NCBI GenBank assembly: GCA_031281385.1
Contig: JAITFL010000004.1
Span: 1-16,868, forward strand
Reading direction: 5' to 3'
Source: Holophagales bacterium
GTDB taxonomy: Bacteria; Acidobacteriota; Holophagae; Holophagales; Holophagaceae
Length of the DNA: 16,868 nt
The position numbers and the translations under genes were made by a program. Below the pieces are notes generated by a model that did not search any database, was not told where the DNA came from, and saw only the letters and a program-made list of their open reading frames with translations. Of this stretch, positions 1 to 7,478 are shown piece after piece (position 1 is the first letter of the stretch; the number at the start of each line of letters is the position of its first letter).

Positions 1-995
1 GACAGGCTTTGGTTCAAAGTCTGCATCGCGTGTTTTCCTTGGCCGGCCTGCATCGCACCATAGATTTGGTGTATTTTGTCCTCGCGGATTAAGTTCCTGA
101 TGGCCGGAGTGGGTATCAGGATTTCCATGGCCACCACTCGGCCTTTGCCAGATGCTTTTGGAACTAAGTTTTGGCAGATTATGCCTTCAAGCACCAATGA
201 AAGCTGGGCACGAATCTGCTGTTGCTGGTGGGCGGGGAATACGTCTATTATTCGATTTATCGTCTGGACGGCTGAATTGGTGTGGAGCGTGGCAAATGCC
301 AAGTGGCCTGTTTCGGCTATTGTGAGTGCCGATTCGACAGTTTCGAGGTCACGCATTTCGCCAATCATGACTACATCTGGGTCTTGCCGCAGCGCAGACC
401 GCAGGGCTTTCTTGAAGCTCGAAGTGTCCGTATGCACTTCGCGCTGGTTGACTAGGCTTTTTTTGTGCTGATGCACATATTCCACTGGGTCCTCGATTGT
501 CAAAATATGGCAGTATTCGCTGCTGTTGATTTTGTCAACCATCGCGGCCAGAGTAGTGGACTTCCCGCTGCCCGTGACGCCAGTTACAAGCACAAGGCCG
601 CGTGGCCTGCTGCAAAGGGACTGGACTGCCTGCGGCAGCCCAAGTTCATCCATCGTGCGGATCCTTTCGGGGATGGATCTAAAAGTTCCAGCGGTTGAGC
701 CACGCTGGTTATAGACGTTTGCGCGGAAGCGGGAGACGCCGTTGATGCTGAATGAAAAATCCACTTCCATGTCGGATTCGAATCTCAGCTTCTGCATGTC
801 CGTCATCACGCCGTAGCAAAGCCAGCGCGACTGCGCCGCGTCCAGCGGGGGCAATTTCAATGGAACTAAGCTGCCGTCTATCCTGACGAGCGGCGCACTG
901 TCTGTTGTTATGTGCAAGTCGGTTCCGCCAAATTCCACCATGGCCTTTAGCAGTTGTTGGATCGGGACGATGTAATTTGCGGATGCTTCGGACAC
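1..995 (-). CDS. pilT: Type IV pilus retraction ATPase PilT (C-terminus cut off by window edge)
   Basis: Secretion-superfamily ATPase that powers pilus disassembly, retraction and twitching motility, acting as a cytoplasmic hexamer at the inner-membrane base of the pilus. The frame is open from a GTG at 993-995 to the left edge, giving 331 residues. Visible motifs are Walker A GVTGSGKST (139-147), an Asp-box IEDPVEY (about 167-173), Walker B VVMIGEMRD (208-216), the His-box GHLAFATLHTN (230-240) and the PilT-specific AIRNLIRE (298-305). Family members are about 350 residues, so only a short tail is missing. The GTG is preferred because AGGG lies 7 nt upstream; an in-frame TTG six codons earlier lacks this. 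It begins 21 bp after the pilB stop, so the two are probably co-transcribed. The Walker A has Val where PilT usually has Pro, so a PilU-like paralogue is possible. Confidence 0.93.
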   Translation of the reverse strand, partial: MSEASANYIVPIQQLLKAMVEFGGTDLHITTDSAPLVRIDGSLVPLKLPPLDAAQSRWLCYGVMTDMQKLRFESDMEVDFSFSINGVSRFRANVYNQRGSTAGTFRSIPERIRTMDELGLPQAVQSLCSRPRGLVLVTGVTGSGKSTTLAAMVDKINSSEYCHILTIEDPVEYVHQHKKSLVNQREVHTDTSSFKKALRSALRQDPDVVMIGEMRDLETVESALTIAETGHLAFATLHTNSAVQTINRIIDVFPAHQQQQIRAQLSLVLEGIICQNLVPKASGKGRVVAMEILIPTPAIRNLIREDKIHQIYGAMQAGQGKHAMQTLNQSL

Positions 996-1016
996 GGTTC
1001 TTCCCTGCCTCAAAGG

Positions 1017-2813
1017 TTATAAAACGGTTTCGCGGATAACTTCTTCGATGGTGGTGACGCCATCCAGCACTTTGCGGCATCCAGAGCGCCTAAGGGTGAT
1101 CATCCCATCCCGGATGCCTTGTTCCCTTAGTTCGATGGCAGACGCCCCGGTAAGAATCATGTCCCTGATGACTTCGGAAACCTCCAGCGCTTCATACAGG
1201 CCGACCCGCCCTTTGTAGCCCCTGCCGTTGCATGCATTGCAGCCCTTTCCTTTCATTGCGTTGATCCCCTTGCTAACCTCGCTCTCTGTGAATCCTATTC
1301 GCAGTAGCGACACTGGGGGTGGCTTGAATGGGTCTGGTGCTTTGCACTTGGGGCAAATCCTCCGCACCAGCCGCTGGGCGCAAATGATGTTGACCGACGT
1401 GGCTACCAAAAATGGCTCTATCCCCATGTTCATCAGTCTGCTAATCGTAGAAGGCGCATCGTTTGTGTGCAGTGTGGAAAAGACCAAATGCCCAGTAAGC
1501 GAGGCCTTGATGGCGATTTCGGCCGTTTCAAAGTCGCGTATCTCGCCGACCAGTATGATGTTTGGGTCTTGGCGCAAAAATGAGCGCAGGGCCATGGCAA
1601 AGTTTAGTCCTATCTGATCTTTCATCTGGACTTGGTTGATGCCCGCAAAGTTGTACTCGATAGGGTCTTCGGCGGTTATTATGTTCACGTCCTCTTTGTT
1701 GAGGCTTGCTATGGAGCTATAAAGCGTATTGGTTTTTCCCGAGCCGGTTGGGCCGGTGGCCAAGATCATGCCGTACGGCTTGACTATTTGGCGGTTCCAC
1801 ATTTCAAGGCTTTCTGGTTCAAAACCTAGTTTGGTCAAGTCCAGCATCAAATGTTCGCTGTCCAGCAGCCTTAGAACAATTTTTTCACCAAATAGAGTTG
1901 GGAGTACCGACACGCGGTAGTCAACGACTTTCGTGGAACCAGCCATGTTGACTCTTAGCTTGATGCGCCCATCTTGGGGCAGGCGCTTCTCGGCGATATT
2001 GAGCTTTGCAAGTATTTTTACGCGGCTGATGATAGAGTCTTTCAGTTTTACATTTGGCTTCATGACTTCTTGCAATAGCCCATCTATTCGGTAGCGGATG
2101 CGCATGAATTTTTCGTAGGGTTCGATGTGTATGTCCGATGCCTCTCTGCGTATGGCGTCTATCAATACCATGTTGACCAACTTGACTATCGGGGCGTCCT
2201 CGCCCCCCTTTGCCAAAGACTCTACATTGACGTTTTGTTCGTCTTTCAGCTCGTGGAACTCGTTGTCCACGTCTGCTAGTTCTTCTTCCATCGCCCTTAG
2301 GTCTATGGCACCATTGGACAGCCCGGTCAGGCTACTAGATGCCAAAGCGGGCAAGGTTTCTGGCTCTCTGAGCTGGACTCCAGACGCTCCACCATAATAG
2401 CGTTCTATTGCCCTGAGAATGCCCATCTCGGCTGTGATCACCAAATCCACGTTGAACCCGGTTTGGAATCGGATGTCATCCACCGCAAAAATGTCCGTTG
2501 GGTCGGCAATGGCAATTGTCAACACGTTTCCCGCTTTGTGGAGAGGCAGGATTCTATGTCTAGTCGCAAGCTCTGCGGGGACTAGCGAAATAACGGATGG
2601 ATCTATGGGTGGCCACTGATCTAAGTCGGCCGAGGGGACGCCGAATTGTAAGCCGAGAAAGCTGATGATGTCTTGCTCCGAGCAAAAGCCAAGCCTAGAA
2701 ATGACAGTGCCTATCCGCCCCCCGGTGATTTTTTGGGTCTTCAGAGCCTCATCTAACTGAGACTGAGAGATCAAGCGTGACTTGACCAACATGTCACCTA
2801 ACCTGACTGCCAA
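1017..2813 (-). CDS. pilB: Type IV pilus assembly (extension) ATPase PilB
   Basis: Cytoplasmic hexameric ATPase that drives polymerisation of type IV pilin. The 598-residue length is normal for PilB. An N-terminal MshEN domain (about 1-145; MAVRLGDMLV opening) is followed by an acidic linker (about 165-200) and the GspE-type ATPase domain. Visible motifs are the Asp-box ASDIHIE (225-231), Walker A GPTGSGKT (354-361), Walker B IILVGEIRD (419-427) and His-box HLVFSTLHTND (442-452). A tetra-cysteine zinc site follows: C487/C490 in CPKC and C525/C528 in CNAC. The start is a TTG preceded by AAGGGGG about 5 nt upstream, and it gives the canonical family N-terminus. pilT follows 21 bp downstream. 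An 81-bp gap with a candidate promoter separates it from holB, so it may be transcribed apart from the replication genes. Confidence 0.95.
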   Translation of the reverse strand: MAVRLGDMLVKSRLISQSQLDEALKTQKITGGRIGTVISRLGFCSEQDIISFLGLQFGVPSADLDQWPPIDPSVISLVPAELATRHRILPLHKAGNVLTIAIADPTDIFAVDDIRFQTGFNVDLVITAEMGILRAIERYYGGASGVQLREPETLPALASSSLTGLSNGAIDLRAMEEELADVDNEFHELKDEQNVNVESLAKGGEDAPIVKLVNMVLIDAIRREASDIHIEPYEKFMRIRYRIDGLLQEVMKPNVKLKDSIISRVKILAKLNIAEKRLPQDGRIKLRVNMAGSTKVVDYRVSVLPTLFGEKIVLRLLDSEHLMLDLTKLGFEPESLEMWNRQIVKPYGMILATGPTGSGKTNTLYSSIASLNKEDVNIITAEDPIEYNFAGINQVQMKDQIGLNFAMALRSFLRQDPNIILVGEIRDFETAEIAIKASLTGHLVFSTLHTNDAPSTISRLMNMGIEPFLVATSVNIICAQRLVRRICPKCKAPDPFKPPPVSLLRIGFTESEVSKGINAMKGKGCNACNGRGYKGRVGLYEALEVSEVIRDMILTGASAIELREQGIRDGMITLRRSGCRKVLDGVTTIEEVIRETVL

Positions 2814-2839
2814 TCGGGCCCCCTTTTAGGATGTAATGA

Positions 2840-2869
2840 ATTGTAACATTTTGATGGCCAAATTGGGAA
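2840..2869 (-). promoter_or_regulatory. Candidate sigma70-type promoter for pilB-pilT
   Basis: On the minus strand a TACAAT -10 box (2840-2845) lies 18 bp from a weak -35, TTCCCA (2864-2869), in the 81-bp gap between holB and pilB. The predicted start would leave a leader of about 20 nt before the TTG of pilB, enough for its Shine-Dalgarno. The -35 match is poor, so this is a suggestion only. Confidence 0.35.
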
Positions 2870-2894
2870 TGACCCCGAAAGGTTGATGGCCCTG

Positions 2895-3878
2895 CTATGC
2901 GTCTAGGGCAAGGGCTATTTTTCTTAGGGCAGAGTCAAAGGCCACATTCCTTGAAAGAGTGCGCATGGTCTCTAGGGCGCATCTGAAGCCATCTTTGATG
3001 TTGATTGGCTTTTGAGCAAGGGAGACGAGCCTTGGTGTCCACCGCTTGAGCTTTCCCTGCATCTCACTTCTGATGCGGGCCAGTTCACCGAGGACTACCA
3101 GCAGTTGCTCTAAGGCGAGGGTTGCCTGCTGGCTTTGGGCCAATTCGCTGGATTTATCGGGCAAAAGACCGACGGCAACTTCATTGAGCGGTGTCCCCTC
3201 TAGCAGGGACACCCAAGCGTCAATTTGGGAGCAGGCTTTTTCAAAAGCATCCCTTTGCAAGTATTTCAGAGTTCCGTTGGAAATGGCGACCCATTCGTCC
3301 AATTCATGTTCATCCCAGCCATTGTCTAGCGCTGCTAGGCGGGTTTCTTCTGGGTTTAATGGAGCGAAGGAAATCCTTTCAAGTCGGCTCAAGATGGTTG
3401 GCATCATAGAGTCGGGCCTGTGGGTCAGCAGAATGAAAAAGGTTCCTTGGGGCGGCTCTTCCAGCGGCTTCAGCAGGATGTTTGCGCTTGATTTGCCCAA
3501 CCTGTGGGCATCTTCGATGACTACCCACCTATGGCATCCTGGGGGCGGGGCTTGAAATGCCCAACGGATGACCCCTCCTTCCACCAGCGCGTCCTCTCGA
3601 ATGGCGTCCACCTTTATAAGGCCGGCTTTACCCTCGGGTGCGATCCTGAGCAAATTTGGAAATTCGTTTTTCAGTGGGTCTGCCTTGCATCCTTCGCACT
3701 TGCCGCAGGCCGACTTAGAAAAACAAATCTCCCGCTGGGCTAGTTCAAAGGCCACGCGGCGTTTGCCTATCCCCTCCAATCCCGAAAAAAGCAGGCTTCC
3801 TGACAGCCTGTTTGACGTGAGGCGGGAGAGGAGGCGGCTCCTGATCTCTGAGTGGCCGCGCAGTGACTCATCGAACAT
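2895..3878 (-). CDS. holB: DNA polymerase III delta' subunit (clamp loader)
   Basis: AAA+ subunit of the clamp loader that places the beta sliding clamp on primed DNA. From the chosen ATG the protein has 327 residues. It shows a P-loop GLEGIGKR (33-40), a four-cysteine zinc cluster (C52, C58, C61, C64), a Walker-B-like VVIEDAH (119-125), the LLKPLEEPP helix (about 135-143) and a sensor-region SRLER (about 164-168) where the classic SRC motif has lost its Cys. A longer reading from 3932 is open, but the ATG at 3876-3878 has AGGGTGG just upstream and matches the usual N-terminus. It overlaps the tmk stop by 11 bp, implying translational coupling. The tmk-holB pair is a common bacterial arrangement. 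The C-terminal collar region (after about 190) is poorly conserved, as is usual for this subunit. Confidence 0.88.
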   Translation of the reverse strand: MFDESLRGHSEIRSRLLSRLTSNRLSGSLLFSGLEGIGKRRVAFELAQREICFSKSACGKCEGCKADPLKNEFPNLLRIAPEGKAGLIKVDAIREDALVEGGVIRWAFQAPPPGCHRWVVIEDAHRLGKSSANILLKPLEEPPQGTFFILLTHRPDSMMPTILSRLERISFAPLNPEETRLAALDNGWDEHELDEWVAISNGTLKYLQRDAFEKACSQIDAWVSLLEGTPLNEVAVGLLPDKSSELAQSQQATLALEQLLVVLGELARIRSEMQGKLKRWTPRLVSLAQKPINIKDGFRCALETMRTLSRNVAFDSALRKIALALDA

Positions 3879-4539
3879 TGGCCACCCTAAAATTGGCCTC
3901 TTCCAGTTTTTGGGAAACGGTAGCCCAAACATCGTTGGCGACTGTTTCTTGGCTGGCTTCGCCGTTGACTATGCGGACGCGGTTTGGCTCTTGGCGGGCA
4001 ATCTTGAGAAATCCCTCTCTAACTTTTTTGTGAAAAGCCAAGGATTCAGCATCGAATCTCGTTTCAGAAAAACCATCCTGCGATTTATTGCGCGTCGCCG
4101 CACGGCTCAATGTCCTTTCGGGGTCGGCGTCAAGCAAGAGAGTCAGGTCTGGCTTCAAGCCGTCCAAGACTATTTGCCCCAGCGCAGACATGGTGCTTTG
4201 GGAAACGCCTTGGGCGCCTTGGTACGCCCTAGTCGAATCCTCGAAACGATCCAGCACCACCACCTTGCCGTCCCTTAGAGCCGGTCGCACCACAGTTTCG
4301 AGGTGCTGGGCGCGGTCGGCTGAAAACAGGAGCAGCTCGGCCAAGGGATTCCATTTTTCGCCCGATGGATGCGGGGCAAGCAGCAAAGCGCGCAGTTCGG
4401 CGCACAAGCCGGTGCCTCCGGGTTCTCTGGAGCAAACATGCGGTATGTCCAGGCCAGACAGCCTAGACTGAATAAAGCGCATCTGAGTGGACTTTCCAGA
4501 ACCCTCGATGCCTTCCAATGTGATGAGCAGCCCTCCCAA
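3868..4539 (-). CDS. tmk: Thymidylate kinase
   Basis: Phosphorylates dTMP to dTDP with ATP, an essential step to dTTP in the cytoplasm. From the chosen TTG the protein has 223 residues, slightly longer than the usual 205-215. It shows the P-loop GIEGSGKST (10-18), the REPGGT dNMP-binding motif (38-43), the DRFEDSTRAYQG motif (97-108) that holds the catalytic Asp-Arg, and an Arg-containing lid region (about 146-162). No Arg is in the P-loop and the lid carries Arg, which resembles the E. coli type. The TTG at 4537-4539 gives an MGGLLITLEG start like family members and has GGAGAG 4-6 nt upstream; a TTG four codons earlier (4551) is the alternative. The stop lies 11 bp inside holB. Confidence 0.93.
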   Translation of the reverse strand: MGGLLITLEGIEGSGKSTQMRFIQSRLSGLDIPHVCSREPGGTGLCAELRALLLAPHPSGEKWNPLAELLLFSADRAQHLETVVRPALRDGKVVVLDRFEDSTRAYQGAQGVSQSTMSALGQIVLDGLKPDLTLLLDADPERTLSRAATRNKSQDGFSETRFDAESLAFHKKVREGFLKIARQEPNRVRIVNGEASQETVANDVWATVSQKLEEANFRVANVR

Positions 4540-4619
4540 AAAGCTCTCCAAATGCGTCTTTTTGCCAATCTGATGGATATTTTCGCAAGGGTTCCCAAAT
4601 AGGCCCTACAAAACACAAG

Positions 4620-4638
4620 TGTACCGCCCGACGGCACA
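4620..4638. repeat. Short inverted repeat upstream of tmk
   Basis: TGTACCG and CGGCACA flank a 5-nt loop. On the minus-strand transcript all seven positions can pair (one G-U); on the plus strand one pair mismatches. It lies about 80 bp upstream of tmk and about 40 bp upstream of the TATAAT of the opposite gene. It could be an operator or an RNA hairpin, or chance. Confidence 0.3.
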
Positions 4639-4679
4639 ATTGGGATATTTTTTTCGGATAAGAAATATTCGACTTGCTT

Positions 4680-4685
4680 TATAAT
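4680..4685 (+). promoter_or_regulatory. TATAAT -10 box upstream of the amylase-like gene
   Basis: A perfect TATAAT that would start transcription near 4692 and leave a leader of about 39 nt, with GGGAGAG just upstream of the ATG at 4731. No good -35 hexamer lies 16-18 bp upstream, so the assignment rests on the -10 alone. Confidence 0.4.
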
Positions 4686-4730
4686 TTTTATGGGGGGAAG
4701 ATCATCCGATGCTTTCCCGGGAGAGTACAC

Positions 4731-6059
4731 ATGGGAGTTATGTTGCAGGCTTTTTATTGGGGATGCCCAGAGAGAGCTGGCCGAGAGTTTGAGTGGTGGG
4801 ATTATGTAAAAGAGCAAGTTCCGGAGCTTTCGCAAGCTGGGTTCACCGCCCTTTGGCTGCCGCCGCCTAGCAAAGCAGCCACGCAAAAAGCTATGGGATA
4901 TGAACCTTTTGATCATTTCGACCTTGGCGAGTTTGACCAAAGGGGCGGAGTACCAACTTGGTTCGGAACCAGAAAATCCCTAGAAGAACTGATCCATCAA
5001 GCGCACGGGTACAACATGCAGGTTTATGTTGACCTAGCGATAAACAATGCCAGTGGCGGGGAGCCAGAGATCAACGATTTTTCAGGCCAAACAGGGAACA
5101 CCTACTTTGAGCCAGCAAGCAAAAAATTCTCTAGGAACTGGCAGTGCTTCCACCCAAGCCCATATGAATATTGGGAAGGGGCGCAAGATGCCGGCAAGCT
5201 TACTTATTGCCACAAAAACCCAATCGTGTACGAACACTTGATAGAATTCACCCGCTGGCTTGTAGAGGACATCGAGCTCGATGGATTCTGCTTTGACTTG
5301 GTGGACGGATATGGAACTTGGATGGCCAAGGTGATACTCGGACAGCAATACAAGCGGGGCGACAAATTTATTAAGCCATTTGGCATGGCGCACGGGCGCG
5401 GGCCAAGCTACGACACAGAGCTTTGGCTGAGCGAGTTCAATAGGCAGTCTGAAAATCCGCTCTCTGTGTTCGATGTGCCGCTGCGGTTCCGCCTCAAGTC
5501 CCTATGCGATGTCTATGGCACACTCATCCCGTCTATTTTTGGGCCAGGCACCCTTTTTCACGGGAGTCCATATTCTTGCATCACCTTTGTGGACAACCAC
5601 AAGTTTAGGGACGACGCGAACCCCCCGATATTCCATGATAAGATGCTCGCCTATGCGTTTATCCTGACGCATACAGGTTATCCGTGCGTTTTTTGGGAGG
5701 ACTATTTTGAGCATAACTTGGCCCTTCCGGGCCAAGTGAGCGGCATACACGCGCTAGTGAAGTGCCATGAGCAATACGCCCACGGGCCGATGATTACGCA
5801 CCACATCGGAGCAGATCTCTATGTCATGGAAAGGCTGGGGATAGATGGAAAGCCCGGCCTGATATTGGTTATGAATAACCGTGGAGATCGCTGGCAGGGC
5901 ATCTGGGTGCACACATCCAAACCGAATACGCGCTTCATTCCAGTAGCTTGGCGCGGCAAGCACGACCTCAACCCGCCTGCCGAAACGTGGACGCACAAAG
6001 AAGGACACGGTAACTTCTGGGCACCCCCTAGGGGCTACACCGTATATACGCCGCAATAG
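4731..6059 (+). CDS. GH13 alpha-amylase-like protein with altered catalytic residues
   Basis: A 442-residue cytoplasmic protein (no signal peptide) with the (beta/alpha)8 glycoside hydrolase 13 fold. It opens with MLQAFYWGCPE and GFTALWLPPPSKA, then GYEPFDHFDLGEFDQ, all typical of alpha-amylases. Region I is VDLAINN (D101, N105) with Asn106 where His is usual. Region II is DGFCFDLV: the nucleophile Asp (D189) is present, but Cys187 replaces the near-invariant Arg. The likely acid/base Glu is E235 (WLSEFN). Region IV is FVDNHK: His290 is kept, but Lys291 replaces the catalytic transition-state Asp. A C-terminal beta domain follows (about 350-442). The ATG at 4731 follows GGGAGAG by about 6 nt. 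Activity on alpha-1,4-glucans is doubtful; it may be an inactive or repurposed sugar-binding paralogue. pepQ lies 87 bp downstream on the same strand. Confidence 0.88.
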   Translation: MGVMLQAFYWGCPERAGREFEWWDYVKEQVPELSQAGFTALWLPPPSKAATQKAMGYEPFDHFDLGEFDQRGGVPTWFGTRKSLEELIHQAHGYNMQVYVDLAINNASGGEPEINDFSGQTGNTYFEPASKKFSRNWQCFHPSPYEYWEGAQDAGKLTYCHKNPIVYEHLIEFTRWLVEDIELDGFCFDLVDGYGTWMAKVILGQQYKRGDKFIKPFGMAHGRGPSYDTELWLSEFNRQSENPLSVFDVPLRFRLKSLCDVYGTLIPSIFGPGTLFHGSPYSCITFVDNHKFRDDANPPIFHDKMLAYAFILTHTGYPCVFWEDYFEHNLALPGQVSGIHALVKCHEQYAHGPMITHHIGADLYVMERLGIDGKPGLILVMNNRGDRWQGIWVHTSKPNTRFIPVAWRGKHDLNPPAETWTHKEGHGNFWAPPRGYTVYTPQ

Positions 6060-6146
6060 AAATAGAATCGGCAGCGGACAGAAATCGCCTGCGTTGCTTT
6101 TGCAATTTTTTAAAGTTTTACCATTTATCTTTTCTGGAGCAATGCA

Positions 6147-7466
6147 ATGGAACTGTCCGCCCTGTTTCAAGAACACGTCAACATTCGGCAGAGGGCCGCA
6201 GAAGCCGCCCTCCATGCTTTGAAATATGACGCATTGGTTATCAGCTCTGGAAGGGCGTACACTCATTTCGCGGACGACCAAGACGCGCCTTTTCGCAGGA
6301 CTCCGCATTTTTCGCACTGGACTCCGATGACCGGGCCGCACCACCTGCTCGTGGTCAAGCCAGGCAGCAAGCCAAAGCTGGTGCGCTATGCTCCCGATGA
6401 CTATTGGTACGAACAGGCTCCGCTGGGGGTTCCATTTTGGGCGGGCGCGTTTGAAATTCAGGAAGCCGCTTCTATTGAGTCTGCATGGGAGGCGATAAAG
6501 CTTTCTGGGCGCGTTGCATACATTGGCAACGAATCGGATTTGGCCGAAAAGGCCGGCTTCAAGACAAACCCAGCGGACTTGACCGCAAGGTTGGACTGGG
6601 ACAGGGCCTACAAAGATGCGTACGAAATAAACTGCGTAGAGGAGGCCACCGTTCTTGGGCTAAAGGCCCACGAGGCCGGCAGAGTTGCTTTCTTGGAAGG
6701 CGCGTCCGAGCTTGAAATTCACCATGCGTACGTGAGGAGCCTTAGCTGCCTCGACCACGAAGTCGCCTTCAGCAGTATAGTAGCCATGAACGAAAAAGGC
6801 GCTACGCTGCACTACGAAAACAAGCGCACACTGCGAAACGGCAAAACCTTGGTGCTAGACTGCGGGGCAAACGTGCGCGGCTATGGCTCCGACATCACTC
6901 GAACATTCGTGAGTCAGGCCTGCGACTATAGGTTCAAGTTCCTCCTTGCAGGGATGGAAAAGCTGGAGCGCGAGCTGGCAGATGCCGCCAGCCCGGGCCT
7001 TCCTTTTGGCAAGCTGCACCATGTGGCCCACCAAAAAATCGCCTCGCTCCTCTGCCAGGCTGGCATACTCAAAGCCGACCCAGAGGAGGCAGTCAAAAAG
7101 GGATGGACGAGGCCATTTTTCCCCCACGGCCTTGGCCACCACTTGGGCATCCAGATACACGACGTTGGCGGCAAGCTCGCGTCTCCAGATGGCAAGCTAC
7201 AGTCCCCGCCATCAGAGTATCCAGCCCTACGCAACACTAGAACTCTGGAAAAGGGCCATCTAGTGACTATTGAGCCAGGGCTTTACTTCATACCAATGCT
7301 GCTCAAGCCGCACCGCGAAGGCAAGGATTCCAAGGCATTTGACTGGAAGCTAATAGACGAGCTTACGCCGCTTGGGGGCATCAGGGTCGAAGACAACGTG
7401 CTGATAACCGATGGAAGCCCAAGGAACATTACGAGGGTGATGGAAGCCGAGCTGGGAATCGGGTAG
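6147..7466 (+). CDS. pepQ: Xaa-Pro dipeptidase (M24B metallopeptidase)
   Basis: Cytoplasmic enzyme that cleaves X-Pro dipeptides in the last steps of peptide turnover. The 439 residues match the E. coli PepQ length (443). An N-terminal creatinase-like domain (about 1-160) precedes the pita-bread catalytic domain. All five metal ligands can be placed: D238 (LVLDCG), D249 (GSDITRTF), H331 (FFPHGLGHHLG), E376 (TIEPGLYF) and E415 (GIRVEDNV). The segment with EPGLYFIPMLLKP and the GGIRVEDN motif are PepQ-like rather than PepP-like. The ATG at 6147 has GGAG 7 nt upstream. It ends only 12 bp from the convergent metallophosphoesterase gene. The 87-bp gap before it shows only weak promoter-like hexamers, so co-transcription with the amylase-like gene is possible. 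Confidence 0.94.
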   Translation: MELSALFQEHVNIRQRAAEAALHALKYDALVISSGRAYTHFADDQDAPFRRTPHFSHWTPMTGPHHLLVVKPGSKPKLVRYAPDDYWYEQAPLGVPFWAGAFEIQEAASIESAWEAIKLSGRVAYIGNESDLAEKAGFKTNPADLTARLDWDRAYKDAYEINCVEEATVLGLKAHEAGRVAFLEGASELEIHHAYVRSLSCLDHEVAFSSIVAMNEKGATLHYENKRTLRNGKTLVLDCGANVRGYGSDITRTFVSQACDYRFKFLLAGMEKLERELADAASPGLPFGKLHHVAHQKIASLLCQAGILKADPEEAVKKGWTRPFFPHGLGHHLGIQIHDVGGKLASPDGKLQSPPSEYPALRNTRTLEKGHLVTIEPGLYFIPMLLKPHREGKDSKAFDWKLIDELTPLGGIRVEDNVLITDGSPRNITRVMEAELGIG

Positions 7467-7471
7467 CCGAT
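7458..7471 (+). terminator. Possible small hairpin at the pepQ stop codon
   Basis: ATCGG and CCGAT flank GTAG, whose last three bases are the pepQ stop codon, and TTTTA follows after five bases. The stem has only five pairs and the T run is short, so this is a weak terminator candidate between two convergent genes with a 12-bp gap. Confidence 0.22.
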
Positions 7472-7478
7472 ACCAGTT

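Larger units (their letters stand above)
4540..4730. other. Divergent intergenic region tmk / amylase-like gene
   Basis: About 190 bp without a supportable gene. It holds the amylase-like gene's TATAAT box, a short hairpin at 4620-4638 and AT-rich tracts (for example a run of T at 4648-4654). I see no convincing promoter for tmk on the minus strand. A reading frame that extends the amylase-like protein upstream to 4674 has no family similarity and starts before the predicted transcription start. Confidence 0.6.

Noticed and set aside
709..1080. A 123-codon minus-strand frame across the pilT start and pilB end
   Set aside because: It overlaps two well-supported genes in another frame and encodes a low-complexity basic sequence with no recognisable domain.
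3568..4278. A 236-codon plus-strand frame opposite holB and tmk
   Set aside because: It is antisense to two genes with clear motifs and shows no family features of its own.
4275..4940. A 221-codon minus-strand frame spanning tmk, the intergenic region and the amylase-like start
   Set aside because: It overlaps both neighbouring genes in other frames, has no recognisable domain and no sensible ribosome-binding site.
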